DNA from: Albula goreensis
Taxonomy: Eukaryota; Chordata; Actinopteri; Albuliformes; Albulidae
Length of the DNA: 64,000 nucleotides
Direction: 5' to 3'
NCBI GenBank assembly: GCA_022829145.1
Contig: CM040747.1
Location: forward strand, 38,952,052 to 39,016,051
Shown one piece after another: positions 10,935-22,649 of this stretch. Position numbers and translations under genes: made by a program. The notes under the pieces were generated by a model. The model made no database searches and was not told the DNA's origin. It saw only the letters and a program-made list of their open reading frames with translations. How positions within the stretch are numbered: position 1 is the stretch's first letter; the number at the start of each line of letters is the position of its first letter.

Positions 10935-12241
10935 CTGTAAACACACAGGAATAGAGATTATAAACATTTGATCTTCATTATCTGACATTTAACTGTCACT
11001 TAAAAATCGCCTCCTTCTCATGAGCCCAAATTGAAGGGAAAACGAAGGGCTGTACCCACATGTCAATATCACTTGGACACAACTTTGTTCAACAAGCTGA
11101 CTGTTGTGTTTGAAAGGTTTTTGACATTTAAGATCAAAAATGGCATATCTGTGTTTGTAGGTGTAATATGGCGACAAAAACCAATCAAAATTCAATTTAC
11201 TAAATTTGAAGGAAAAATAAAGCTTATGTATTGGCACCAAGCAATAATTTAATTTAAAAAATTATCAAAAATCAATAATGGGTTGTGCATGTATGTCCAC
11301 ATAACTTGGATTCTATAATGTTTTAACACCTCGAGTAACGTGGTTGGAAAGTTGTTGACATTTTAATCTGAGAACCAAAAACGCACGAGACAGTTTCTAA
11401 ATGTTCTGGATAAATATCAATACAATTTTCTGATGGCAAATCCATGGTTTGCGTAGTCTGAGACACAGAACTAATGGAATTAATGTTGCCAACAAATAAA
11501 TACATATTTTCTCATTTAATCGCATTTATTACACAGATATTGACGGAATTTGCCATGATATTACTGATATTATGACAGCGATTGTATTCGACAGCACAGG
11601 CTACATTATATCGCTTCAGCACCACCTCCAACTCAAGCGCAACATCACATATATTGCTGCCTATTTAAGAACTACCTCAATACTGCACTGAAGTAAAAGG
11701 TTGAAGATAGGGTCGTTCTGCTCCGAATCAAAAGGCAAAGCGCCATGTTTAAATGACATGACGTGCACCCGTTAATGACCGCTTTTGCTAACATGCATGA
11801 TTTTGCAAATTTTAAAATGAAACTATGATTATAAGGGGTGGAAGATTCTTTTGCGACATATAGGCTATGATATTTAACATTCGATTATTATAATTTTTCA
11901 GTTTTCCCCTGAAAATTCACATAAATGAAGGAAATTGACTTCCGTTAAGTGAGCATCGTTCATCATAAATAAGTATACTAACTGGATGCACAATTCAGTT
12001 CCGAGAAGCTCATTTCGCCTCGGACAATCTGATTTAAAATAGTTTTGCGATAGTCTGTCGGATATTAGTTAAGAAGATTGTCGATGAGAAGACTTGCTGT
12101 CGGTACACAGTGATTCCGTTCAACGACTGTACAAGCTGAAGCGGACGCTCCACATTTTTTACATTTGCCTAAATGAACCCCAGCGATTTTATCCCGAGAC
12201 ACCACCCCAAGGCAGAATAACCACCTTTTAAAGATACTTAC

Positions 12242-12325
12242 GACATGAAATGTATTCCTTCTCACTTCATTTCATCTGTCCCCTTCTTTAAAATGGCGTT
12301 TCAGATTTTAAACTTTCACTTTTAC
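12242..12325 (-). promoter_or_regulatory. NLR gene 1: interferon-response-like element and noncoding first exon
   Basis: On the minus strand the sequence GTAAAAGTGAAAGTT (12325-12311) matches an ISRE/IRF core. About 70 bases downstream is a strong donor, GTAAGTATC, after 12242. The order ISRE, short leader, donor is what an interferon-induced gene with a noncoding first exon looks like. The second NLR copy keeps both elements at 34994-35078. A matching acceptor for the next exon lies at 10935. The transcription start itself cannot be fixed from sequence. Confidence 0.6.
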
Positions 12326-12879
12326 CTTGACCGAGTTGAGGAACTGTTTTTTTTACTTATTGGCCATTTTTACATTATCTTGCAGAGAAAACGTTGAGCA
12401 AACCTTGAGGAGTCCCTAGGTTTACATTCCTGGCTGTAATCCCTATAGTATCAGAGCTTTCATTACATAGCAACTACTGAATAAGTCTGCTTTGAAGAAT
12501 TAGATATAGAATATTATGATATACATCAGGATATAAAACAGTTCAAACATCTTGTGGTTGCATAGTCTCATCTGCGTATATTTTATGACCCTCTTAAAAT
12601 GACACATAGCCTCTTCTTTCACTTCACTAATATAGCTTCCTCCTGCAAGCTGCATGCAGCATAATTACCAGAGCATTTCATATGAATGTGTGTGGCCTAC
12701 TCTAAAATACCCTGTTTCAAAGTCGTTGCTATTTAATAAAAGTTGTTTATTAAAGTGACTTTTGAGGAAGTATATTACGTTGGTTTACAACCAGACACAA
12801 ATTTCCAATTCTTCAAAACAGACTTATTGGAGACTACTTGTTATTACATACATGTATGTCACCAGCAGATATCCCCATC

Positions 12880-13075
12880 TCAAGTGTTTTGAAACAGTTA
12901 CTTGTTCCAAACAGTAAGCTGCCAACGCGTTTGGAAACAGTGTTCATTGCTGTGTTCGTGTTTTGAAGCAGTCTTAATTGTTTCCAAGGGTCAGATGACT
13001 TGCAGTGTTTTAAAGCACTCTTAATTGTTCTGGAGTACCAGTTGTGCCAACATTTTGAAACAATGATCCGTTCCA
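12880..13075. repeat. Degenerate GTTTNGAAAC-motif repeats (copy 1)
   Basis: Short spaced copies of a motif close to GTTTTGAAACAGT recur at roughly 40-60-bp intervals. They match the better preserved set at 35755-35960. Confidence 0.6.
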
Positions 13076-13826
13076 GTGCATTTCCCCCCGTGGCATAATC
13101 AACAGTCTAAGTATGGTTATCAATCTGGGTTTTTCGTTGGTGACCTTGAATTTCTGCTTTTCGAATCCGAACTACAAAGTTTTTCCAGTCTTATCAATAG
13201 AATGTAATCACTTTTATCAGTTGGAGAAATTCAACATAGGGATTTATGTAGTTAATTAGCTAAATGCATACCCTAATTCAATTGGTGTAACGTCACACAC
13301 TTTACACTGCGTTGCTTAAACTGCATGGAAATAAATAAATTATATTGCCTGGACATCGCATAGGCTAATACTTCGTCAGCGGGTATGTACGTTGTGAATG
13401 CGTTATATGCAGCAACTAAATAAAAACAGGACCACATTTCGTACTAGGGGCACAGCCTACAGCCTGGTTTTAAAGTGTCTCTTAAGGAAATAAGTTGCAT
13501 TGCCTTCATAAACGCATTCAAGGAGAATTCAATGTCTAATGATTTAATGAAGTTAGAATGGGCAGGGTATATCGCTGATTTGTGTAGGCTACGAGTAGAT
13601 TTCCTCAATATAAGTGCTTTTTTGCAACAACATGGTTGTATTATGCAAATAGCTCAACAAGTAGAGCAGCAGTGGCGGTTCTAAGGGGGGGCATTGCCCC
13701 GTGACAACAAGCCTGCACCCCCAACCTTCCACCCGTGGCCCCCTTAAGTGCCATTTAAAATGGGTAAATTTCATTGTAGAGCTGCGCGCAGCATTGTTCA
13801 ACTCAGCCCTCCTTGCCCCGCTCTCG

Positions 13827-14326
13827 NNNNNNNNNNNNNNNNNNNNNNNNNNNNNNNNNNNNNNNNNNNNNNNNNNNNNNNNNNNNNNNNNNNNNNNNNN
13901 NNNNNNNNNNNNNNNNNNNNNNNNNNNNNNNNNNNNNNNNNNNNNNNNNNNNNNNNNNNNNNNNNNNNNNNNNNNNNNNNNNNNNNNNNNNNNNNNNNNN
14001 NNNNNNNNNNNNNNNNNNNNNNNNNNNNNNNNNNNNNNNNNNNNNNNNNNNNNNNNNNNNNNNNNNNNNNNNNNNNNNNNNNNNNNNNNNNNNNNNNNNN
14101 NNNNNNNNNNNNNNNNNNNNNNNNNNNNNNNNNNNNNNNNNNNNNNNNNNNNNNNNNNNNNNNNNNNNNNNNNNNNNNNNNNNNNNNNNNNNNNNNNNNN
14201 NNNNNNNNNNNNNNNNNNNNNNNNNNNNNNNNNNNNNNNNNNNNNNNNNNNNNNNNNNNNNNNNNNNNNNNNNNNNNNNNNNNNNNNNNNNNNNNNNNNN
14301 NNNNNNNNNNNNNNNNNNNNNNNNNN
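13827..14326. other. Assembly gap (500 N)
   Basis: Exactly 500 unknown bases. The left flank is NLR upstream DNA with a GC-rich stretch; the right flank is V-unit flank DNA. The gap therefore joins two different repeat families and the join is unproven. Confidence 0.99.
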
Positions 14327-15960
14327 TCACTTTTATCACAATTACTTTTGAATTGTAATTAATTCAGAATGTAGATACTTGCACCTGATGGCAAGACAAG
14401 TTTGCACCAACATTGACCATTCTCATTTATGATATGACACCCTTACTTGACTTACCCTACATAGCTGGCTGGCTAACAAGCTATGTTAAGGTAAAACATT
14501 AAAACTCCTGTAATTTCTGAACATAAAAATCTGTTATATTCAGTTACAGAACTGATCAATTAATTTTTAAGTCATGACAAAGAGACACTGTATTTGAGGA
14601 AAAGCTTTAGGTATCTACTTACAAGTCTGAAGGATGTAACTGTCCAAGAAAATAGTGGAACACATTATTGTCTTCTGCTATACTAAGTGACTGGTACATT
14701 TTGGTAAGATATAGTTGCAATCCATGAAAAGTCCAAATGACATATTAATTGATAGTTGTTTGCATTTTAAGAACATTCCTATTGTGACATCATAGAGGCT
14801 GAAATACTGAAAATTCTAAACCACTTAAACTTATTACTGTTGCTGGGAAACAGAATGATGTGATTTCAGTCCAATTCTATGTTGTAAATTTAAAAGAGTA
14901 AAATGTTTTAAATAACGGTTAAGGGTTTACAGTGCTGAACAAGCAAGAGTTTTATAAGAGCACCAACAACAGTCTTACTCTGTGATGCAAATTTTGAAAA
15001 AAAAAAAAAAAAAAATGGATGTGGTATTTAGGCTGTTTTAAAATAAAAGTGTTCATGTGGGCTATTTAGAAAAATATAATACACATGAATAAAAATGTAA
15101 AAGTCTATAGAGGAAGGGACTTTGAATACATGACATCATTTTATGATGAAATATTACTTAACTCATATCTTATAACTTGCATTTTTAAAACCAACAAAAG
15201 TTGATAAAGTGACATCAGATTTTATGGGACTTAATTTCTCTGTGTAGTTCTCATAGATGATAACCTCATACATCTGAAAATGTAATACTGATGCAAAAAT
15301 GCATGAATGCTCATATTCTTGAATCAAACTTATAGGCTAAACATTCTTGGGAAACAAACCAATGTACTTCAAACACCCATGAAACTAATTCATGGGTTTC
15401 ATTTAATGTTATAAATGTGGTGGCACAGTGGCAGGTGAGGCCACTGAGCTGAGCCAGGTGGTGAGTGGAAGTAAAACACAACAAAAAATTTGTTTTTTTT
15501 GGGGGCGGGGTGGGCTACAATTCAGAGACACTTCCTCACTTGTTTCATACCCCTCAGGTGATACCCTGTCCTTGTTGACTACGATGGAGAGAGCAGCAAA
15601 ATCCTCTTTCACTACAGTGGAAAAACAGCAATGGCTGCAGTAGTCAGCCATGTCTGGTCCTTCAGTGTGATGGGAAACAATCAGAGTATGGATTATGTGT
15701 GAGTGCAGCAGTGATAGGACATAAATAACTCACACCATGAAAATTAGGCAAAACCCAAGGTTTCAAAGAGTTAAAATCTAATTGCGCAATGTCACCGCCT
15801 CCAAGGTTAACACTGCACTGTTTAACAGGGGTACATGTGAGAAAAAGAATATGATGGCCAAATGTGAATGATGTTGGTTTGGATTGTGATCCTGCTGTCC
15901 AGACACTGTTACACCAGTGTTAAACTGCTCTGTCTGTGTCACAGCCCATAAGCCCTAGTC
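14327..15960. repeat. Upstream flank of V unit 1
   Basis: AT-rich noncoding DNA whose order and sequence recur upstream of the other V segments (about 18.0-20.0, 29.4-31.28, 36.3-38.75, 40.3-42.3 kb, and inverted at 60.7-62.9 kb). Shared marks include GAGGAAAAGCTT, TTGCTGGGAAACAGAATGAT and ATTGTGACATCATAGAGGCT. The inverted copy at 61.3-62.4 kb is the closest match to this one. Confidence 0.85.
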
Positions 15961-16011
15961 TGCCTCCACAGCACTGCTGGGCTACAAGTGCCTGCTGTAC
16001 CCAGGAAGACC

Positions 16012-16076
16012 ATTTGCATAGAGAAGACACTTTGCATTGGCAGCACATGCTTCAGTGCTCTGGGAGTGTTTATAGT
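16012..16076 (+). promoter_or_regulatory. V segment 1 promoter: octamer and TATA-like box
   Basis: ATTTGCAT at 16012-16019 is the octamer bound by Oct factors, in the orientation usual for kappa-type V promoters. A second partial octamer, TTTGCAT, follows at 16031, and TTTATAG near 16070 may act as a TATA box. The octamer is 104 bp before the leader ATG in all four V segments. Confidence 0.88.
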
Positions 16077-16115
16077 CCTGTGAGTTTAACACTTGATGAC
16101 TGAGAGCTGTCCTTC

Positions 16116-16676
16116 ATGGCAACAGAACCCACAGCAACAATGACTTTTATCACCATCTTCATCTGGGCACTCGCTTTCTGCATTCAGAGTGAGATAAATA
16201 CTTTGTCAAATTCAAATGATTCTCCAACTACAGAAAATATCAAACATTAGTTTTATAATTTATATTAATACATGTACATTCAAATCTGTAAGTGTACATT
16301 GTGTTTAGTAATGCTATTTACACAGTGAATCTCTCTCTCTCTGCAGAGTCTTGGGGGCAGGTGGTTCTCACTCAGTCTCCAGCCCAGTCAGTTCTGACGG
16401 GTCAGTCAGTCTCTATTGACTGTAAGGTCAGTACTATCATTAGCTGTACCAATAGTGCCAGGTACTGTCTCCACTGGTACCAGCAGAAATCTGGAGAAGC
16501 TCCTAAACTCCTGATCAAACTCACATCAGAGAGAGTATCTGGAGTGCCCTCTAGATTCAGTGGCAGTGGGAGAGGAAATGGCCTCGACTTCACTCTGACC
16601 ATCAGTGGAGTCCAGGCTGAAGATGCAGGAGATTACTACTGTCAGAGTTTACACTCCATCAATGGCTGGGTGTTCA
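16116..16676 (+). CDS. Immunoglobulin light-chain V segment 1 (kappa-like), leader plus V exon
   Basis: A germline antibody light-chain V segment. The leader exon is 16116-16188 ([20 protein letters not shown]..., a hydrophobic signal peptide; a second ATG in frame could also start it), donor GTGAGA. The V exon is 16347-16676 after acceptor CTCTGCAG. The V domain has the framework-1 Cys (SIDC), [25 protein letters not shown] and AEDAGDYYC with the second Cys. The germline CDR3 part is [11 protein letters not shown]. It is open throughout and flanked by a perfect 12-spacer RSS, so it should be able to rearrange. Two oddities: CDR1 carries an extra cysteine pair ([10 protein letters not shown]), and framework 3 has two extra residues ([10 protein letters not shown] against GSGSGTDF). 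Confidence 0.93.
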
Positions 16677-16704
16677 CACAGTGATAGAGAGCCGTACAAA
16701 AACC
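16677..16704 (+). promoter_or_regulatory. Recombination signal of V segment 1 (12-bp spacer)
   Basis: Heptamer CACAGTG, a 12-bp spacer and nonamer ACAAAAACC, all consensus. A 12-spacer on V is the kappa-type arrangement and predicts a J partner with a 23-bp spacer. Confidence 0.96.
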
Positions 16705-16949
16705 TCCCTCAGTCAGACTGCACAGAGACTGCACTGCTGCAGCTGGGACCTATTGCAGGTGCTGAGGGGGGAGGCACTGACCCGGGACACTGAGGGGTTC
16801 TGCAGTTGTACATATTTGTGGAAAGAGTAGCAGTGAACCCCCTGTGCAGGACAGTCCAGAGAATTACATAACTGCCCATAGTGCTGATCAGAGATGGAGG
16901 CTCTCTCTTCATTTTGGAAGATCTGCTCTCATAGGAGACAGTATGTAAT

Positions 16950-16976
<27 letters not shown>
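16950..16976. repeat. Poly-C tract (27 bases)
   Basis: An uninterrupted C run closes the 3' flank of V unit 1. Length may be unreliable in the assembly. Confidence 0.95.
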
Positions 16977-16980
<4 letters not shown>

Positions 16981-16989
16981 CCCTTTTGC

Positions 16990-17175
16990 TTAAAAACATG
17001 TTGCGAAAGTGCCCTCCTGGGTGCCCCTATGTGTGAGAAAACATGATGAAGTGCCCTATAGAGCTGCCCTATGAATGAGAAAATGTGATAAAATGTCCTC
17101 TAAAGTGCCCTTCCAGTGGAGAAAAAGTGATAAAGCTCCTTCTAGAGTTGTCCTATGTATGAGAAAATGGAATTA
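16990..17175. repeat. Diverged short tandem repeats
   Basis: Four or so degenerate copies of a unit of about 50 bp built around GTGCCCTATAGAG...ATGAGAAAATG. Noncoding. Confidence 0.65.
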
Positions 17176-17326
17176 AATATGATAACTTTTTAATCAGTGT
17201 GCAATCTTTATAATCCTCTGATCACTTAGGGCAGTCTGTAATGTCACATTTTGACACATTGAATTGTTTAAGTGACATCCACTGAGACAAACAAATGTTT
17301 ATCGGGATACTTATGAAAAGCCAACA

Positions 17327-17557
17327 ATGAGCCCAAAAAATGAGCTCAAAAGTGAATCTGCACCTCACTTATACAGCCAGTGCAGATGCAGTCATAGTGT
17401 TCTTTGTACCAGACACCATACTCTGCAACATCACCATGTAAATGACAGTCACATAAATGACTTGCTTGGAACTAAACAAACCATGTTTGGAACGAACCAA
17501 TCCATTATTGACTTACCTAACAACAAGACAAAACAAACGCCTTTGGTTTTTATGTAA
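17327..17557 (+). pseudogene. Fragment of the repeated 130-161-codon frame (see 39746-40231)
   Basis: From about 17395 the frame matches the C-terminal third of the open frames at 24346 and 39746 (VLCTRHHTLQHHHVN...). The hydrophobic part is missing. It lies between V segments 1 and 2, about 2.8 kb before V segment 2, the same relative place as the longer copy before V segment 3. Confidence 0.45.
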
Positions 17558-17979
17558 AGGTACCCCTAGCTCTGTCCCAACAAGGCCCAGGATAAATGGT
17601 TTGGCTGAGCGACAAGCAAAATGTATATAGAATAGAACTGGCTGTATTGATGGAATAAATTCCATTATTTAATTTGCTAACCTCCAACCTTTGAGGATCT
17701 CTCTATGGAGAATGTACTTCTTGCTTGGAACACAGATATAATCTCATTCATTTGCTTTTAATATGCACTGATTTTACTGACTTCAGAATGATAGGGCAGA
17801 GATGTCCTTTCTGTATGTTCTTCATGTTCTATTCTGCATCAGTTGTCAGTGTTCTACATCTGGACTTCCTTCCCATTGTGACATCATAGTCGTGGAGTGC
17901 CATTTTAATCAAAATTAATTAAACAAATATGTGTATGAAGTAAATAATCAAATGAATATAGAAACCATCAATAAACAAT

Positions 17980-20020
17980 GAGATATTCACCATACCATTA
18001 TCATGTTTAATTTTTACTTCAGAATAAGGTAGGAATTAATAATTTGATCTTTATTTCTTAACAATTGTATTTCCAAATGGCTTTTTTCAAACAACCTGTT
18101 TTATTTCATAATGAAACTTTCATTTCATAATGTCACTTTTGTTACAATTGTTTGAAAAGTGCAATTAATTCAGAATTAAAATATTAGAACCATTTGGCTA
18201 ACCACATTTGTACCAACATTGGCAATTCTCATATACAATATGACATCCTTCCTTCAGTTACCCTGAATAGCTGGCTTGTTAACAAGCTATATTAAGGTAA
18301 AACATTAAAACTCTTGCAATATCTGTAGTCAATCAATTAGTTTTGTTGTAATGACATAGAGACACCACATTTGAGGAAAAGCTTGAGGTATCTACTCACA
18401 GGAAGGAAGTAACTGTCCAAGAAAATAGTGGAACACAATATTGTTTTCTATTATAGTAAGTCACTGGTAAATTTTGGTATGAATAATTGAAATCCATGAC
18501 AAGTCGAAATGACATATTAAGTGATTGTTGTTTGCATTTTTAGAACATTCCTATTGTGACATCATAGAGGCTGAAATACTGAAATTCTAAACCACTTCAA
18601 CTTACTACTGTTGCTGGGAAACAGAATGATGTGAATTCTGTCCAATTCTATGTTCTAAATTGAAAAGAATGCATTGTTTTAAATAATATTAAGAATAATA
18701 TAAGTATTATATTTACAGGAACCGGAAAGGTATTACAGAATGACTACATGGAGAGCTGAGGAGAAAAAGACTGAACAAGCATTTGATAGCATCTATAACT
18801 CTACTGAGGGTGAATATTTGAATTTGTTACTTTGCAAAATCATGCATGAATGCATGAATGGCCTTATTCTGAATCAAACTTACAGGCGATATATTCTTGG
18901 GAAACAATCCAATGTACTTCAAAGACCCATGCAACAAATATTTTTCTTTTCTTTTTTGTAAAAATATTGCTGTTTTGTAAAGCTTATTTGTCTTTGACAC
19001 TCTGCTGCTTTTCCCTCCTTTGCCCAGCTGCTTTCCTCCCCAATTTTTTGAGTCTCCAGCCATCGCTGATTTATATGTAGTATATTGGTCTGTGAAACCA
19101 CTCGGTCTACAGCAGTTCCATTCAAACTGTCACACAAGCTGCCTTTACATACAGTGACCACAGGAGGGAGACAGAGTAGTACTATTGCACCTGATGTAAT
19201 AACACTGTAATAAAAGAGTTGAAGCTAAAGTTTGGCATCAAAACCTGATCTATATTTCAGTGAACAAATATTAGTGAACATTCAAATTGGGAAAAACTAA
19301 ACATAAAATAAATGTTGTTTAAAAAGAAACATGAAACAGAGAGAACAAGACTGCTGCCCTTCATTTAATGTCATGAGTACACAAAGTCGGTAGTGTTACC
19401 TAATACACTGTCTATTACTCTTTATATTACCGTGTGTTACTCTCACCCTACACTGAGAGGCACTCCTGAGCAGGAACACATCAGATCAGAGCTCGATTAT
19501 TCCCCTCTCAGAATTACCCAGTTTAAATGAAACTGAGTTATTACCAATCAGGATAATGTTCAGATCACATCCAGTTAATTTAGCATGTTTATGTAGGAAA
19601 GCAGCAAAAGCCTCATTCACTGCAGTGCAAAAACAGCAATGGCTGCAGAAGCCAGACCTGACTGGTAATTTAATACAATGGGAATCAATCACAACATGCA
19701 TTACTTGTCAGTGCAGTAGTGATAGAGGATAACTAACTTATAACTAACTTAACCCATGGTATTAACATTAGGCAAAACCCGAGGATTCTTCTTGCAATTT
19801 CACCTGCTCAAAGGCCAATGCTGCATCTATAGAGATGAGTCAGAGGAGGGGTGTATGTGCTGTTTAACAGGGGTACATGTGAGAAAAAGAATATGATGGC
19901 AAAATGTGAATGATGTTGTTTTGGATTGTGATCCTGCTGTCCAGACACTGTTACACCAGTGTTAAACTGCTCTGTCTGTGTCACAGCCCATAAGCCCTAG
20001 TCTGCCTCCACAGCACTGCT
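17980..20020. repeat. Upstream flank of V unit 2
   Basis: Noncoding copy of the V-unit flank. Relative to unit 1 it contains an extra stretch at about 18680-19250 that is shared with 38030-38740. No protein-coding exon is seen. Confidence 0.8.
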
Positions 20021-20053
20021 GGGCTACAAGTGCCTGCTGTACCCAGGAAGACC

Positions 20054-20118
20054 ATTTGCATAGAGAAGACACTTTGCATTGGCAGCACATGCTTCAGTGC
20101 TCTGGGAGTGTTTATAGT
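20054..20118 (+). promoter_or_regulatory. V segment 2 promoter: octamer and TATA-like box
   Basis: ATTTGCAT at 20054-20061, 104 bp before the leader ATG, with the same downstream TTTGCAT and TTTATAG elements as V segment 1. Confidence 0.88.
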
Positions 20119-20157
20119 CCTGTGAGTTTAACACTTGATGACTGAGAGCTGTCCTTC

Positions 20158-20735
20158 ATGGCAACAGAACCCACAGCAACAATGACTTTTATCACCATCT
20201 TCATCTGGGCACTCACTTTCTGCATTCAGGGTAAGGGTTGGGAACATTCAGAAACACATTATAATTGTCAACTGAAAAGTTATAAAATCAACTAAAACAC
20301 GTTTTCCTGTGATGTCATCAGATAATCTGATTGTTACATGTCTATTAAATAATATATGTTGTATGTTGCTAAATACAGGATTTTTAAGGTGTTGCTTCTT
20401 CTCCTTAGAGTCTACAGGACAGGTGACTGTGACTCAGACTCCTGCTGGTAAATTTTCTCTCATAGGAGACACTGTCACCCTGAGCTGTAAAACCAACCCC
20501 GCTGTGTACACCAGTAGTGGTTATCACCTCCTAGCCTGGTATCAGCAGAAACCTGGAGAAGCTCCTAAACTCCTGATCTATGCTGCAACATCACGTAACT
20601 CAGGGATTCCTGATCGATTCAGTGGCAGTGGATCTGGGACTGACTTCACTCTGACCATCAGTGGAGTCCAGGCTGAAGATGCAGGAGATTACTACTGTCA
20701 GAGTGTACATGAGATCAACAGTAATGGTGTGTTAA
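20158..20735 (+). CDS. Immunoglobulin light-chain V segment 2 (kappa-like)
   Basis: The leader exon is 20158-20230 (donor GTAAGG). The V exon is 20409-20735 after acceptor CTCCTTAG; the split codon gives Glu, then [14 protein letters not shown]. Hallmarks are [10 protein letters not shown] (first Cys), [34 protein letters not shown] and AEDAGDYYC. The germline CDR3 is [12 protein letters not shown]. It is open and has a consensus 12-RSS. It shares the CDR1 length of V segments 3 and 4 rather than the cysteine-rich CDR1 of V segment 1. Same orientation as V segments 1 and 3. Confidence 0.94.
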
Positions 20736-20763
20736 CACAGTGATAGAGAGCCGTACAAAAACC
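20736..20763 (+). promoter_or_regulatory. Recombination signal of V segment 2 (12-bp spacer)
   Basis: CACAGTG, a 12-bp spacer identical to that of V segment 1, and ACAAAAACC. Confidence 0.96.
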
Positions 20764-21409
20764 TCCCTCAGTCAGACTGCACAGAGACTGCACTGCTGCA
20801 GCTGGGACCTACTGCAGGTGCTGAGGGGGGAGGCACTGACCTGGGACACTGAGGGGTTCTGCTCCAGCACACTGAGCTTCAGTGGTTCAATAAACTTTCA
20901 TACATTGAAGACAAAAATATACAGAGACTGAATTTAAGGTCAGGATATCCAAGCCTTGACAGAGAATGACAGTGATTTCAAATTCAAATGACAATGTGCA
21001 CCATTCAAAGTTGCTTGATAAATCAGTGAAATGTAATTTTGTAGCATAATATTTTGATTTTAGTGCAGTTGTTTATAACATATCTATGGAAAGAGTAGCA
21101 GTGAACTCCCTGTGCAGGACAGTTCAGAGGTGTTTCCTTCAACACACATTATACAAGCTGCCATTACATATACTGACCACAAGATGGAGATATACAGACC
21201 ACTCCTGCATATCTGAATGCCTCTGCTCTGTAATAACTGAGTGGAGAGCACACTTTGGTATCTGAGGCAGTCCTTACTAAGTCCCACAGCCCCACAGATA
21301 ATTACATAACTGCCCATATTGCTCATCAGAGATTGAGGCTCTCTCATCATTTAGTGGGACAGAACACTGAAATTTGAAAATGCAGATTACTCTTAGACAC
21401 ATTTATGTA

Positions 21410-22648
21410 ATTCGAGGGTAAATTACTCTCTTACATTGATACACCCTTATGGGGCGTGTGGGTGAGAGGGTGAATTACTCTCTTACATTAATACACCCTT
21501 ATGGGGCGTGTGAGTGAGAGGGTAAATTACTCTTTACATTAATACACCCTATGGGGCGTGTGGGTGAGAGGGTAAATTACTCCCTTACATTAATACACCC
21601 TTATGGGGCATGTGGGTGAGAGGGTGAATTACTCTCTTACATTAATACACCCTTATGGGGCGCGTGGGTGACAGGGTAAATTACTCTCTTACATTAATAC
21701 ACCCTTTATGGGGGCGTGTGAGTGAGAGGGTAAATTACTCTCTTACATTAATACACCCTTATGGGGCGTGTGGGTGAGAGGGTAAATTATTCTCTTACAT
21801 GAATACACCCTTATGGGGCGTGTGGGTGAGAGGGTAAATTACTCTCTTACATTAATACACCCTTATGGGGCGTGTGAGTGAGAGGGTAAATTACTCTCTT
21901 ACATTAATACACCCTTATGGGGCATGTCGGTGAGAGGGTGAATTACTCTCTTACATTAATACACCCTTATGGGGCGTGTGAGTGAGAGGGTGAATTACTC
22001 TCTTACATTAATACACCCTTATGGGGCATGTGGGTGAAAGGGTGAATTACTCTCTTACATTAATACACCCTTATGGGGCGTTTGGGTGAGAGGGTAAATT
22101 ACTCTCTTACATTAATACACCCTTATGGGGCGTGTGAGTGAGAGGGTAAATTACTCCCTTACATTAATACACCCTTATGGGGCATGTGGGTGAGAGGGTG
22201 AATTACTCTCTTACATTAATACACCCTTATGGGGCGTGTGAGTGAGAGGGTGAATTACTCTCTTACATTAATACACCCTTATGGGGTGTGTGGGTGAGAG
22301 GGTGAATCACTCTCTTACATTAATACACCCTTATGGGGCGTGTGGGTGAGAGGGTGAATTACTCTCTTACATTAATACACCCTAATGGGGTGTGTGGGTG
22401 AGAGGGTGAATTACTCTCTTACATTAATACACCCTTATGGGGCGTGTGGGTGAGAGGGTAAATTACTCTCTTACATTAATACACCCTTATGGGGCATGTG
22501 GGTGAGAGGGTAAATTACTCTCTTACATTAATACACCCTTATGGGGCATGTGGGTGAGAGGGTGAATTACTCTCTTACATTAATACACCCTCATGGGGCA
22601 TTTGGGTGAGAGGGTAAATTACTCTCTTACATTAATACACCCTTATTG
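21410..22648. repeat. 52-bp minisatellite, about 24 copies
   Basis: A 52-bp unit containing TTACATTAATACACCCTTAT and GGGGCGTGTG repeats with very few indels and recurring point variants (GGGTAAATT or GGGTGAATT; GGGCGTG or GGGCATG). It starts about 650 bp after the V segment 2 RSS. No open frame runs through it. Confidence 0.96.
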
Positions 22649-22649
22649 A

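Larger units (their letters stand above)
10985..13660. repeat. NLR upstream region, paralogous to 33.66-36.33 kb
   Basis: About 2.6 kb upstream of the start exon matches the corresponding region upstream of the second NLR start exon in the same order. Both contain the GGGCTGTACCCACATGTCAA block, the ISRE and first-exon donor, and the block of diverged GTTTNGAAAC repeats. Compared with the second copy, this one lacks about 190 bp corresponding to 35150-35335. Open frames in both copies are poorly conserved, so the region is noncoding. Confidence 0.85.

Noticed and set aside
13675-13745. GTGGCGGTTCTAAGG string as the end of a hAT-type DNA transposon
   Set aside because: Only one possible terminus is visible before the gap, with no target duplication or second terminus to support it.
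15409-15660. J-like signal GCTGTTTTTCCACTGTAG on the minus strand upstream of V segment 1
   Set aside because: Nonamer-like and heptamer-like strings touch with no spacer, and no J coding frame follows.
16919-16942. Possible V pseudogene fragment (TCTGCTCTCATAGGAGACA) just before the poly-C tract
   Set aside because: Only about 22 bases match framework 1 of the V segments, and no other part of a V domain, leader or signal follows. It is too short to call.
21410-22648. CRISPR-like array because of regular 52-bp repeats
   Set aside because: The repeats are contiguous with no unique spacers, there are no cas genes and the genome is vertebrate; it is a minisatellite.
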